This document shows positions 9,666-18,838 of a DNA stretch of 64,000 bases, in pieces. How positions within the stretch are numbered: the stretch's first letter is position 1; each line of letters starts with the position of its first letter. The notes beneath the pieces were generated by a model. It was not told where the DNA came from, did no database searches, and saw only the letters and a program-made list of their open reading frames with translations. The position numbers and the translations under genes are program-made. Source of the stretch: Myxococcales bacterium (lineage in GTDB: Bacteria; Myxococcota_A; Polyangia; Polyangiales; Polyangiaceae); contig JADJCA010000001.1 in NCBI GenBank assembly GCA_016703425.1, forward strand, positions 1,364,001-1,428,000, given 5' to 3'.

Positions 9666-11117
9666 ATGTCGATTTCTAAGGTCGATGGGGGCCCAAAGCT
9701 GGGCGCCAAAGTGCGCGCGCTGCGGCGTCGCGAGGGGCTGACGCAAGTGCAGCTCGCCGAAAAGCTCGCCGTGTCGCCCTCTTACCTAAACCTCATTGAG
9801 GGCAGCAAGCGCCCCTTGCCCGCCGGCCTGCTCATCAAGCTCGCTCAACTCTTCCACGTCGATCTCGAGTCCTTCGCGGCCGACGATGACGCGAGGCTCG
9901 TCGCCGATTTGCTCGAGGTCTTCGCCGATCCGCTCTTCGACGCCCACTCGCTCACCAACGCGGACGTACGCGAGATGGCGCAGGCGAGTCCCGCCGCCGC
10001 GCGCGCGGTTCTCGGGCTCTACCGCGCCTACGCCGGTGCGCGTCAGTCCGCCGAATCGCTCTCCTCAAAGCTCACGGACGGCGACGAGTCGGCGGGCATC
10101 GCGACGTCCATTTTGCCGTCGGAGGAGGTGAGCGACTTCATCCAGAAGCACATGAACCACTTTCCCGAGCTTGAGGAGAGCGCCGAAGACCTGTGGCGTC
10201 GCGCGAAGCTCGAAGGCGAGGACCTCTACACGGGGCTGGTTCGGCACCTCGGCGAGACTCGCGGCGTCACCGTGCGCATCGCGCGAACCGGCGTTGAACG
10301 AGACACGCTCCGAAAATTCGACGCCGAGCGACGGGTTCTCGCCCTGAGCGAGCTCTTGCCCACGCGGAGTCGGGTTTTCCAGCTCGCCCACCAGACCTGC
10401 CTGGTGCTCGAACGCGATCTTCTCGACCGGCTCGTGAAGGATCCCATCTTGACGAGCGACGAGGCGCGCGCGCTCGGGCGCGTCACGCTCGCCAACTACT
10501 TCGCCGGCGCGGTCATCATGCCCTACGAGCCCTTCTTGCGAGCCGCGCGCGAGGAGCGCTACGACATCGACGTGCTCGGCCGGCGCTTTCGCGTGGGCTT
10601 CGAGCAGGCATCGCACCGCCTAACGACGATGCGAAGAGCCGGCGCCGAGGGCGTCCCGTTCCACATGATCCGCATCGACGTCGCCGGCAACATCTCGAAG
10701 CGCTTCAGCGCGTCGGGGATCCGCTTCGCACGCTTCGCCGGCGTCTGCCCGCGCTGGAACGTCTTCGCGGCGTTCCTCACGCCGGGCATGATCCGCATCC
10801 AGCTCTCGCGCATGCCTGACGGCATCACGTACTTCTGCATCGCGCGCACCATTCACAAGGACAGCGGCGGCTACCACGCGCAGCACCCTGTGCAGGCCAT
10901 CGGCCTCGGCTGCCGCGTCGAGCACGCGCGGGAGCTCATCTACTCGGAAGGCGTCGACTTGGACAACAAGCGCGCCCCGGTACCAGTGGGCGTCACGTGC
11001 CGAACGTGCGATCGGTCCGACTGCGATCAGCGCGCCCTTCCCTCGCTGCGTCATCCGCTCCAGATCGACGAGAACATCCGAGGCACGAGCCTGTACCGAA
11101 TGGCGGAGCGCCCTTGA
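9666..11117 (+). CDS. RamB/ScfR-type short-chain fatty acyl-responsive XRE regulator
   Basis: 483 aa. An XRE helix-turn-helix occupies about residues 10-65 (LTQVQLAEKLAVSPSYLNLIEG). It is followed by an ImmA/IrrE-like middle domain, recognisable by ANYFAGAVIMPYEPF and by the helix FQLAHQTCL, where a true peptidase would have HExxH. Last comes the C-terminal cysteine-containing DUF2083 region (CRTCDRSDCDQRA). This is the architecture of RamB, which controls acetate and glyoxylate genes in Corynebacterium. Its position divergent from aceBA supports the same job here. A sensed acyl-CoA ligand is inference from the family. Confidence 0.88.
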   Translation: MSISKVDGGPKLGAKVRALRRREGLTQVQLAEKLAVSPSYLNLIEGSKRPLPAGLLIKLAQLFHVDLESFAADDDARLVADLLEVFADPLFDAHSLTNADVREMAQASPAAARAVLGLYRAYAGARQSAESLSSKLTDGDESAGIATSILPSEEVSDFIQKHMNHFPELEESAEDLWRRAKLEGEDLYTGLVRHLGETRGVTVRIARTGVERDTLRKFDAERRVLALSELLPTRSRVFQLAHQTCLVLERDLLDRLVKDPILTSDEARALGRVTLANYFAGAVIMPYEPFLRAAREERYDIDVLGRRFRVGFEQASHRLTTMRRAGAEGVPFHMIRIDVAGNISKRFSASGIRFARFAGVCPRWNVFAAFLTPGMIRIQLSRMPDGITYFCIARTIHKDSGGYHAQHPVQAIGLGCRVEHARELIYSEGVDLDNKRAPVPVGVTCRTCDRSDCDQRALPSLRHPLQIDENIRGTSLYRMAERP

Positions 11118-11857
11118 CGACGGTTCCGCCCTCGCTCGTCGGCGGCGTGCGTCTCCTGTCGCTCGACGCCGGCAACACCGTCGTCTTCTTCGACCACGCT
11201 CGCCTCGCGAGCATTTGTGAGGCCGCGGGCCATGCCGTCGGGCGCTTCGACCTCGAGGCCGCCGAGGGGCGCGCGAAGCGTCGCCACCTTGACGACGCGA
11301 TGGAGACCGTCGCCTGGGCGCACGACGGCGCCCCCGGCGCCCGCGCCTGGGGCCAGATGATCGGCACGCTCGTGGTCGAGGCCGGCGCGCCTCGCGCCGC
11401 CGTCCGAGTGATCCTCGAGCGCGCGTGGGCCGGGCACGTGCGCAAAAACCTGTGGTCTGTTGTCCCCGAAGGCTTGCGCCACGCGCTGGCGTGGCTCGCC
11501 TCCACCGGCGTCAAACTGGGCGTCGTGTCGAACTCGGAAGGAATGCTCGACGCGCTCTTCCGGAACCTAGCGCTCCGCGAGCTCTTCCACGTCTTCCTCG
11601 ACAGCGGCGTCGTCGGCGTCGAAAAGCCAGACCCTCGCATTTTCGATATGGTGCGGGCCCCCTTCGGCTTTGCCGCCGACGAGGTCCTGCACCTGGGCGA
11701 CATGGTGTCGACAGACATCGTAGGTGCACGCCGAGCGGGTATGCGCGCCGCGCTCATCGATCCCTTTGGGCACTTTGACGCGCTGGAGCCAGACGTGACA
11801 CGCGTCGAGAGCGTCGTCGCCGTTGTCGAAGCGATGCTGGCCAGCTCCGCGCGTTAG
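11114..11857 (+). CDS. HAD-superfamily hydrolase
   Basis: About 247 aa from a TTG at 11114 that overlaps the stop of the upstream regulator (TTGA) and has GGAG five bases before it. A GTG at 11147 is an alternative start. HAD motifs appear in order: LSLDAGNT (nucleophile Asp; the usual second Asp is Gly), VVSNSEG, GVEKPDPRIF and HLGDMVSTDIVGA. The missing second Asp, the general acid of phosphatases, suggests an altered or weak phosphatase/dehalogenase activity. Substrate unknown. Translational coupling suggests co-expression with the RamB-like regulator. Confidence 0.82.
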   Translation: MTTVPPSLVGGVRLLSLDAGNTVVFFDHARLASICEAAGHAVGRFDLEAAEGRAKRRHLDDAMETVAWAHDGAPGARAWGQMIGTLVVEAGAPRAAVRVILERAWAGHVRKNLWSVVPEGLRHALAWLASTGVKLGVVSNSEGMLDALFRNLALRELFHVFLDSGVVGVEKPDPRIFDMVRAPFGFAADEVLHLGDMVSTDIVGARRAGMRAALIDPFGHFDALEPDVTRVESVVAVVEAMLASSAR

Positions 11858-11883
11858 CGCGCGCTCGGACCTCGCGCCCCGCT

Positions 11884-12261
11884 CTACGTCTTGGGCAGCA
11901 GCTGATCGACGAGCATCATCAACTGGTCGCTCGAGAGCGGCTTTTGCAGGAAGCCGTTGGCGCCGGCGTCGCGCCCCCGTGTCTTCAAGTCGTCGGCGCG
12001 GTCCCCCGTCACGAGGATCACGGGCACCGTTCGCACCGCCTCGAGTTCGTGGACACGCACCGCACGGACAAAGGTCAACCCGTCCATCTTTGGCATGTTG
12101 ATGTCGGCGATGATCAGGTCAACCGGTTGCGACGACAGGATCTCGAGGGCGCGTGCGGCACCGGGGCAGTCGATGAAGGAGAAGCCGCGGCCCATCAAGT
12201 AGACCTTGAGGATCTCTCTCATCGTCGCGCTGTCGTCGATCAGGAGGATCTGCTTCACCAT
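11884..12261 (-). CDS. cheY: CheY-like single-domain response regulator
   Basis: 125 aa, a lone receiver domain. The acidic pair and phosphorylation site are visible (LIDDS; Asp in LIIADINMPKMDG), with the Thr of VTGD and the Lys of LQKPL. It has no output domain, so it probably relays phosphate from the CheA upstream in this operon or acts by binding. It is the last gene of the chemosensory cluster and clearly a paralogue of the frameshifted gene at 19758-20134, of the same 125-aa length. Three short tandem repeats separate it from the receptor gene. Confidence 0.9.
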   Translation of the reverse strand: MVKQILLIDDSATMREILKVYLMGRGFSFIDCPGAARALEILSSQPVDLIIADINMPKMDGLTFVRAVRVHELEAVRTVPVILVTGDRADDLKTRGRDAGANGFLQKPLSSDQLMMLVDQLLPKT

Positions 12262-12338
12262 TCGGACACCTCAGGTTAGCGAAATGCTGGGCCTGCGCGG
12301 AATTTCTTTGCGCCACGGGCCGGCGCGCGGCTTCGTCG

Positions 12339-12386
12339 TGTGTGCCGACCACGGGGTGTGCCGACCACGGTGCGTGCCGACCACGC
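12339..12386. repeat. Three tandem copies of a 16-bp unit
   Basis: The unit GTGTGCCGACCACGG is repeated three times with period 16-17 bp and two mismatches in the last copy. It fills most of the gap between the chemoreceptor stop and the start of cheY. It is too short and regular for CRISPR. It may be an array of protein sites or simple replication slippage. Confidence 0.7.
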
Positions 12387-12397
12387 GCCCGCGCGGC

Positions 12398-13975
12398 TCA
12401 GAACTTGTACTCGTCGACCAGCTTCACGAGGCGGATCGCCACATCCTCGATCGTCTTCACGGCGCTCTCCGTCTGCGAGAGGCGTTTCATCGTGTCCTCC
12501 ATCATTCGATTCTGGTCCGTGATGGCGGAGAAAATCTGCGCCACACCGGCGTTCTGCTGCCCGACGGCGGCGTTGATCTGACGAACGACGGCCGAGTTCT
12601 CCTTCACGATTCCCGACAGCTCCGTCAGCTTCTCGCCCGTCGTGCGAACGTCCTTCAAGCCCGCGTCGATGCGACTCGAACCGCGCTCCGAGATGGTGAC
12701 CGTTCCGGCAACGGCCCCGCGCACGTCCTCCAGAATCTCTCTGACGCGGTTCGTCGCTTGGATCGATTGATCGGCGAGGCTTCGAATCTCCCTTGCGACC
12801 ACTGAAAATCCCCGTCCGTGCTCGCCAGAGCGGACCGCCTCGATGGCAGCGTTTAGTGCGAGCATGTTCGACTGGTCGGCCAGGTCCTTCACCGTCTGGG
12901 TGATGTCGCCGATGAGCACCGTCTTGTCGCCGAGGCCTGCGATGCGGGTCGCCATCTCCTCGACCTGGGCGCGCATGTCGAAGAGCGCCTTGAGGCTCTG
13001 CTCCACGGCCGCTTCCCCACCGCGGCTGACGCTCTCGGCTCGCTCTGTAACCTGAATCACGGCCTCGGCTTTCTGGGCCGCCACGAGCGAGGTCTGCTTG
13101 ATCTCCTGGGCCGTCACCTGGGTCTCCTGGAGCGCCGCGGCCTGCTTCGTCAGCATCTGGCTCTGGCCCGTCATGAACGCGGAGAGGTCGGCAACAGAGG
13201 CGGCGAGGAGCTCCGTCGAGTCGCGCAGCGCCGTCGGTATCTCGCGAAGGCGCTTCATGAGGCCGTTGAAGGAGCGCGCCAGCTCTCCGATCTCGTCCTC
13301 GGACTTGATGCCGATCTCCTGCGTCAAGTCGCCCTTCCGAACGATCTCGCTCGTGACGCGCGTGAGCTCCTGGATGGGACGAACGACGACGGTCCGCGCG
13401 ATCCATACGAGGACCAGGATGCCCACGAGGCCCACGCCGGAGCCGGCGCTCAGCATGTACTTCTGAATACGCGAGGCTTCGTCCTCGATGAGGTCGAGGT
13501 CCATGCCCACGTGCACGGCGACGCCGCGGGGGCTCGTGCCGAGCACGTCGAGCACGTGGATGACGCCGTCGGAGGCGCGGAAGCTGAGGTCTCGCGCCAC
13601 GCGCAGCCCCTGATCGCCGGAGATCCGCGAGGCGTTCGCCACGGCGCCACGAAATTCCTCGGGGACGCCGTTGGTGAACGTGTGCACGAGCGGATGCCCG
13701 TCCTTCTCCACAACGGCGATGTAGCGGACGCCGCGGTGTGTTCGATTGACGCGCACGGAGCGGGCCATGCTCGCGTCGGCATCACCGTCGAGGGTGCCAA
13801 GCACATCGAGCGCGATGACGCTCGCCTTCTGCTCGAAGGCGCTGGTCCGCTCGCCCATCAGCGCCCTGGTCGCCGTCCAGACGTTCGCCAAACAGAGCGC
13901 CGCGATGACCACGACGATGAACGCCGCAAACTTCGGAGTGACGCCCATCCACCACGCCCGTTGCTCTCCGCTCAT
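12398..13975 (-). CDS. Methyl-accepting chemotaxis protein (inner-membrane chemoreceptor)
   Basis: 525 aa from the ATG at 13975. Longer in-frame starts would run into cheB. Topology: membrane segment at about 12-34, periplasmic sensor of roughly 140 residues, second membrane segment at about 175-197, HAMP domain at about 198-250, then the coiled-coil signalling domain. The hairpin tip is well conserved (GEHGRGFSVVAREIRSLAD). No NWETF-type CheR-docking pentapeptide is seen at the C-terminus. The gene overlaps cheB by 4 bp (ATGA), so it is the dedicated receptor of this operon. The ligand cannot be predicted. Confidence 0.95.
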   Translation of the reverse strand: MSGEQRAWWMGVTPKFAAFIVVVIAALCLANVWTATRALMGERTSAFEQKASVIALDVLGTLDGDADASMARSVRVNRTHRGVRYIAVVEKDGHPLVHTFTNGVPEEFRGAVANASRISGDQGLRVARDLSFRASDGVIHVLDVLGTSPRGVAVHVGMDLDLIEDEASRIQKYMLSAGSGVGLVGILVLVWIARTVVVRPIQELTRVTSEIVRKGDLTQEIGIKSEDEIGELARSFNGLMKRLREIPTALRDSTELLAASVADLSAFMTGQSQMLTKQAAALQETQVTAQEIKQTSLVAAQKAEAVIQVTERAESVSRGGEAAVEQSLKALFDMRAQVEEMATRIAGLGDKTVLIGDITQTVKDLADQSNMLALNAAIEAVRSGEHGRGFSVVAREIRSLADQSIQATNRVREILEDVRGAVAGTVTISERGSSRIDAGLKDVRTTGEKLTELSGIVKENSAVVRQINAAVGQQNAGVAQIFSAITDQNRMMEDTMKRLSQTESAVKTIEDVAIRLVKLVDEYKF

Positions 13976-14994
13976 TTTCTCTCCTTCGCCACCATGTCGA
14001 CGATCAAAGCTGGCATGACGTCGAGCGACGCCACGTAGTCGGCCAATTGGGCTTCGGCGGCGGCGCGTGGCATTCCGTAGACCACCGACGACGCCTCGTC
14101 CTGCACGAGCGTTCGACCCCCGGCGGCCCGAATCGCACGGAGCCCTCGCACTCCGTCGTCGCCCATGCCCGTCAAGATCATCCCCACGGAGTTCGTGCCG
14201 GCCGCCAGGGCGATGGACTCGAGCAATCGGTCTCCCGACGGCGTGTGCGACGAGCGCGGGGTGCGCGCTGCGATGCGCTGGTCGCGGCCCAACTCCAGGT
14301 CCTGACCGTCGGGCGCGAGGTAGACAGCGCCGAGAGCGAGCGGACTTCCGCTCTCGGCGATGTGCACCGGCAGGGAGCTCACGTCGACGAGCCACCGATG
14401 CAGCCCGGACGTGAAGCCCTGCGCCATGTGTTGCGCCACGAGAAACGAGGCCGGCAGGCCTGATGGCAGTTGAGACAGGAGCTGGGCAAGCGCCGGCGGT
14501 CCGCCCGTTGACGCGACGATGCCGACAACGGCTCTCTGCGGCGCGGTCTTGAGCGGTGGCGGCGCCACAGACGTGGGCGCGCGCCAGCGCCTGACGACGG
14601 GGACCTCCGCCATGAGCCGCACCGTTTGCCGGAGGGCAGCCCCCCAAGCGGTCAGATCGTGCCCCGAAGGTTTTGCGATGAGCTCAAGGGCGCCGATGTC
14701 CATGGCGCGAAACGAAAGATCGACCCCGCCCGAGTCGCCGACGGCGCAGACCAAAAGGATGCGGGCTGGCGTCTTCGCCATGATGCGCCCCGTGGCCTCA
14801 AGGCCGTTCAGCCGCGGCATCAGCACATCCATCGTGATGACATCGGGCGCGAGCACCGATGCGAGCTCCACCGCCTCCTCGCCGTCGCGGGCCTCGCCCA
14901 CGACGTCGATGGAACTGTCGAGCTCGAGCAGGGTCCGCAGCGCCGCGCGCATCGTCACGGAGTCATCGGCCACGAGGACGCGAACGTTGCGCAC
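13972..14994 (-). CDS. cheB: CheB protein-glutamate methylesterase/deamidase
   Basis: 340 aa. An N-terminal receiver domain (VADDS; Asp in VITMDVLMPRLNG; Lys in IAKPSG) joins through a linker to the methylesterase domain. Its catalytic triad is visible: Ser in ASTGGP, His in AQHMAQG and Asp in LTGMGDDG. CheB removes methyl groups from chemoreceptors when phosphorylated by CheA, resetting the receptor. Its start shares a base with the cheA stop and its stop overlaps the receptor start, so the genes are translationally coupled. Confidence 0.96.
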   Translation of the reverse strand: MRNVRVLVADDSVTMRAALRTLLELDSSIDVVGEARDGEEAVELASVLAPDVITMDVLMPRLNGLEATGRIMAKTPARILLVCAVGDSGGVDLSFRAMDIGALELIAKPSGHDLTAWGAALRQTVRLMAEVPVVRRWRAPTSVAPPPLKTAPQRAVVGIVASTGGPPALAQLLSQLPSGLPASFLVAQHMAQGFTSGLHRWLVDVSSLPVHIAESGSPLALGAVYLAPDGQDLELGRDQRIAARTPRSSHTPSGDRLLESIALAAGTNSVGMILTGMGDDGVRGLRAIRAAGGRTLVQDEASSVVYGMPRAAAEAQLADYVASLDVMPALIVDMVAKERK

Positions 14995-17063
14995 TACGCC
15001 GCCCCCCGGCGGCGCGTGACAGCGCCGCGCACCTCAGCCAAGAGGCGCCCCGCCGCGCACTCGGCCTTCGTGACGAAGGCGTCGGCGCCGCGCGCCAGCG
15101 CCTCGCGTTGTGTCGCCGCGTCGGCGCGCGCGGACACCAGAACGAGCGGCGTCGACGCTCGCTCCGGAATGGCGCGCAGCGCCTCCGCGAAGGCGAGGCC
15201 GTCCATCCCCGCCATTCCGATGTCGCACACCACGGCCTCGTAGGTGGTCGCGCGGAGAGCCTCGAGGCCGAGTTCGGCGCTGCTCACCGCGTGGACCCCA
15301 AAGCCTCCTGCTTCAAGGATCGCGCGGTGAAGCGCCCGCGCCGTCAGCGAGTCATCGATCACCAGGGCCCGCCGTTCCAACGACGCCGAGCTGACCTTCG
15401 AGTCCGTCACCCACTCGGCCTTGACCACCATGAGGAGCCGCCCATCGGCCTCCATGGAGGCGCCCTGATAGGCCGCGAGGTGTCGCAGCTCCGCCGGCAG
15501 CGCGAGAATCGCGAGATCGCGCTCGCCGAGCACAGTGTCGACCAAGAGCGCGGCTCGCCGCCCTTGGCTCTGCACGAGGAGCAGCGGAGCCCCCTTGGTG
15601 GGTGCGCGCTCAAAGCGAACCCCAAGCAGCGCGCCGAGGTCGTGGATGGGCACGAGCTCCGCGGCGACCGACAAGCGCAGCTCTCCGCGCAAGGCTGTCA
15701 CCTGACTCAACTCGCAGCGCAGCACCGACTCGACGGACAGCATCGGCACCGCGACTTCGTGATCGCCGACACCAACGACCAGGAGCGGCGAGCTGCCGAA
15801 CTCGACCGGCAAATCCAAGACCACACGCGTCCCCTGCCCCGCGCGGCTGTCGACGACAACGCCGCCGCCGAGCGCCTCGATGCGCTCCTTCACGAGATCG
15901 AGGCCAACGCCGCGTCCGCTGGTCTTGGTGACCTCCGCCTTCGTCGAGAAGCCAGGCGCGAAGATGAGCCCCGCCAGCTCGCGCTCGGTCAACCCGGCGG
16001 CGACGTCCTTGGCGACGACGCCGCGCTCGATGGCGACGGCGCGAACGCGTTCGAGATCGATGCCCCCACCGTCGTCGGACACCTCGACGGAGACAAGGTT
16101 TCCGTGTTGCGTGACACGGACGACGATGCTTCCTTCGCGGTGCTTGCCGGCGCGGCGCCGGTCGTCGGGCTTCTCGATGCCGTGGTCCACGGCGTTGCGC
16201 AAGAGCTGGACGACCGAGGCGCGGAGCGCATCGAGGAGTCGACGGTCGAGGGATATCTCCGCGCCGACGATCGACAGCGCCGCCTCTTTGCCGACCGACC
16301 GACACTGATCGCGCACGCCGCGATGGAGTGGCTCCAAGACCGTACGCAGCGGCTGCAGGAACACGGTCCGCAGCGACTCTTCGAGGTTTTGAAGGATGTC
16401 ACCGGCCAGCTCTTCATCGGCGCCGAGGCCGCGGTCCAGGGAAGCGAGGAGCGTTCGAAGCTCCCCCGTCTGCCCCTTAGGCAAGCGCTCCGCCGCGATC
16501 AGAGATTGGCGCAAGGCCCTGCGCCGGTCCCCCAACTGCAGCCGCAGCTCGCGCAGGAACTCTACGCGCCGCATCAATTCCGTGGCGCTCTTCGCGTCGA
16601 CGCGGAGCGCGATGTCGACCTCGTCGAACTCCTGGGACGCCGGCGCCAGCTCCTCCAGCATCGCGCGCGACGTCGGCGACGGTTGCTCAAGGACGCCCAG
16701 GGCGACCTCGGCGGCCGAATCGTCGCGGCCGTCGGCGGTGGCGCGCAACGTCGTCAGGTAGGAGTCGAGGCCCCTCAAGACGAGGTCGGCGACGTCGGCG
16801 GACATCGCCTCGCGGGCCGCGCGCAGGGGCCCCACGAGGTCCTCGAGCCTATGGGCGAGCTCCGACAAATTCGAAAGGCCCAGCGAGCCGGCCGTTCCCT
16901 TCAGCGTGTGGAGCCCGCGAGCGACCTCCCGATAGTGCTCGTCGGCGCCCTCGGTTCCGCCCTTCTCGAGATCCAAGAGGGCGCGCGTGATCGTCTCGGC
17001 GATCTCCTCCGCTTCGGCGGCGAAGCCACGCACGAGCGGAGCGAGGAGCGGATCAAGCGCCAC
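14994..17063 (-). CDS. cheA: CheA hybrid histidine kinase (Hpt-dimer-HATPase-CheW-REC)
   Basis: 689 aa from a GTG at 17063 that lies inside the end of cheW. It has a GAGAAGAA ribosome binding site, and upstream in-frame sequence lacks similarity. Domains in order: Hpt with phospho-acceptor His in GLHTLKGTAGSLG, dimerisation helices near 200-260, ATPase with N box LLRNAVDHGIE and G boxes SDDGGGID and GRGVGLDLV, a CheW-like regulatory domain, and a C-terminal receiver (LVIDDS; VVCDIGMAGMDG). No separate P2 CheY-binding domain is evident. The fused receiver is typical of myxobacterial and other alternative-function chemosensory systems. Confidence 0.95.
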   Translation of the reverse strand: MALDPLLAPLVRGFAAEAEEIAETITRALLDLEKGGTEGADEHYREVARGLHTLKGTAGSLGLSNLSELAHRLEDLVGPLRAAREAMSADVADLVLRGLDSYLTTLRATADGRDDSAAEVALGVLEQPSPTSRAMLEELAPASQEFDEVDIALRVDAKSATELMRRVEFLRELRLQLGDRRRALRQSLIAAERLPKGQTGELRTLLASLDRGLGADEELAGDILQNLEESLRTVFLQPLRTVLEPLHRGVRDQCRSVGKEAALSIVGAEISLDRRLLDALRASVVQLLRNAVDHGIEKPDDRRRAGKHREGSIVVRVTQHGNLVSVEVSDDGGGIDLERVRAVAIERGVVAKDVAAGLTERELAGLIFAPGFSTKAEVTKTSGRGVGLDLVKERIEALGGGVVVDSRAGQGTRVVLDLPVEFGSSPLLVVGVGDHEVAVPMLSVESVLRCELSQVTALRGELRLSVAAELVPIHDLGALLGVRFERAPTKGAPLLLVQSQGRRAALLVDTVLGERDLAILALPAELRHLAAYQGASMEADGRLLMVVKAEWVTDSKVSSASLERRALVIDDSLTARALHRAILEAGGFGVHAVSSAELGLEALRATTYEAVVCDIGMAGMDGLAFAEALRAIPERASTPLVLVSARADAATQREALARGADAFVTKAECAAGRLLAEVRGAVTRRRGAA

Positions 17064-17574
17064 GCTTCTTCTCCCAGACGGCACACAGGCGCCCCACGTC
17101 GACGAGCGTGAGGACACGGTCACCGAGCATCACGTCCGTGAGCGGCTCTCCTTCGCGCGTGCGAGCGCGAGCCAGTTCGATTTCGCGCGCGGGCCGGGTC
17201 GTCGCGAGGGGTACTTGAACGCAGTCAAAGGCGACGAGTCGTCCGGCGCCGCGCTCCACCACCAGGAGGTGCGTAGAATCACGACGCGAAGGCTGCCCCC
17301 CGAGCATGAACGCGAGGCTGTAGACGGGCAGGACCGCACCAGAGAAGCGAAGGACGCCAATCACCTCCGGCGGCGCGAGCGGCACCGGCGTCACGCGACG
17401 CAGCGGAAGCGCCGCGCGCAACGCGTCAAGCGGTAGTCCAACCTCGAGATCACCCACGGCGAACGTCGCCAACCAAACGGTTTCTTCGCTCGCCGCCTCG
17501 TGAGCCGGCGCCGCTAGGCGAATCGCCCGCGCCTCAAGCAAACGCTGAGCGCCGGGGGAGAGCGACTCCTTCAT
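17053..17574 (-). CDS. cheW: CheW coupling protein
   Basis: 173 aa. It bridges CheA to chemoreceptors. The CheW fold is indicated by the FAVGDLEVGLPLDALR opening strand, the conserved VIGVLRFSGAVLPVYSL segment and a C-terminal VLTLVDVGRLC. It has an N-terminal extension of about 30 residues before the fold. Its stop lies 11 bases past the cheA GTG, and its own start overlaps the cheR stop, so it sits tightly in the operon. A second CheW domain is found in the REC-CheW protein two genes upstream. Confidence 0.93.
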   Translation of the reverse strand: MKESLSPGAQRLLEARAIRLAAPAHEAASEETVWLATFAVGDLEVGLPLDALRAALPLRRVTPVPLAPPEVIGVLRFSGAVLPVYSLAFMLGGQPSRRDSTHLLVVERGAGRLVAFDCVQVPLATTRPAREIELARARTREGEPLTDVMLGDRVLTLVDVGRLCAVWEKKRGA

Positions 17575-18838
17575 CGCCGCTCTCCTCCCGGGGCGACGGC
17601 GAAGCCGAGGTACGCCTCGGCGGCCACGCGGTAATACGCGACCGTCAGCTCCTCGGGCCCCACGACAACCTCGTGCGAATCGAGCGTGCGTGTGCGACGC
17701 AGGATGTCTCGCATGATCGACTCAGCCTCGCCGCGCTGGCCCCGACGCGCAAGCACGACGGCGAGCTCGAAGAGTCCCGGCAAGTAGTCCGGCGACGAGG
17801 CTCGTAGCGCCACGAGCAGGTCCTCGGCGCGCGCAGCGTCACCGCGCTCGAGGGCCGAGAGCACGGACACGTGAACGGCGATGTTCGCGTCGTCGTGCGC
17901 GACGCGGGGCGGCGCCGCCGGTGCCATCGAAGGCGACGGGAGCTTCGGTGGCGGCACCGAGCGCGCTCGCGGCGGTGGTTTGACCGACTTGCGCGGCGAA
18001 GCGACCGGTGCGAGCGGGGCCGGCGCACGAAGCGACGGTCGCTTGGTCTTCCGCGCAGGGCCGCGCTTCACGAAGATGTTCGCCTCGCGCGGCCCGAATC
18101 GCTCCGTCCCCGGCGGAGTTCCCTCCAAGTCGAGGGTTCCGAAGACGAGCAGGCCTCCGGGCGCGAGCGCCGAGGCGAGGCGCTCGATGGCCCGCGCCGC
18201 GGCATCCTCGGAGAAGTAGAGCAGGACGTTGCGACAAAACACGACGTCAAAGCGCCCCGGCGCCGGAGGCTCGTCGAGCACGTTGTGCTCCTGAAAGGAC
18301 GTGCACGCGCGAATCCGCGGCAAGACGGTGTACGCGCCAGGGTCTCCTTCTTGCGCGTCGAACACGGGGAAGAGGATCGGCCCCGCATCGCGCACCGACC
18401 ACGCGCCGTAGGTCCCACGCGACGCGGCCAGGACGTTTCGTGCCGCGACGTCGGTGCCGAGAATCCGAACGTCGACGCCGGGAAAGCTCGCCGTCAGGCA
18501 CGCGGCGACTGAGTAGCTCTCCTCACCGGTCGCGCAGCCCGCGCTCCAGACCACGAGGCTGTCCTTCCGCGGAACCGACGCGAGGTAGTCGACGAGCAAT
18601 CCGAAGTGTTCCGGATGCCGAAAGAAGAACGTTTCGCCGACCGACACCGCCTCGAGCAGCGTCCGTTCGAGCTCGGCGTCGCCGGAGGAAACACGGCGCG
18701 CGACCTCCGCCGGCGCGAGGCTTCGCGGGAAACGTGCGCGAATCGCCTGCGCGGCCCCCGCGTAGGGAATCGCGTCGGGCCGAAACCCAATTTTTCGGCG
18801 ACGCGTGCCACGAGGAGGCGCAAGGTCTTGTCGTTCAT
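17571..18838 (-). CDS. cheR: CheR chemoreceptor methyltransferase with TPR tail, frameshifted near its start
   Basis: The ATG at 18838 overlaps the stop of the upstream gene (ATGA) and gives MNDKTLRLLVARVAEK. The CheR body (GFRPDAIPYAG onward, SAM-binding VWSAGCATGEESYS, VFCRNVLLYF) lies in another frame. Adding one A to the A5 run at 18791-18795 joins them into 422 aa. The C-terminal third is a Pro/Arg-rich linker followed by a TPR-like helical region, as in CheR-TPR proteins. CheR methylates receptor glutamates using SAM. The lesion is probably a sequence error, because both ends are coupled to intact neighbours. True mutation or ribosomal -1 slippage remain possible. Confidence 0.88.

Noticed and set aside
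12339..12386. Possible CRISPR-like repeats
   Set aside because: Units are contiguous with no spacers and there are no cas genes. Simple tandem repeat.
14859..17111. 750-aa plus-strand frame opposite cheA
   Set aside because: Exact antisense of the CheA gene with no domain and arginine-heavy composition.
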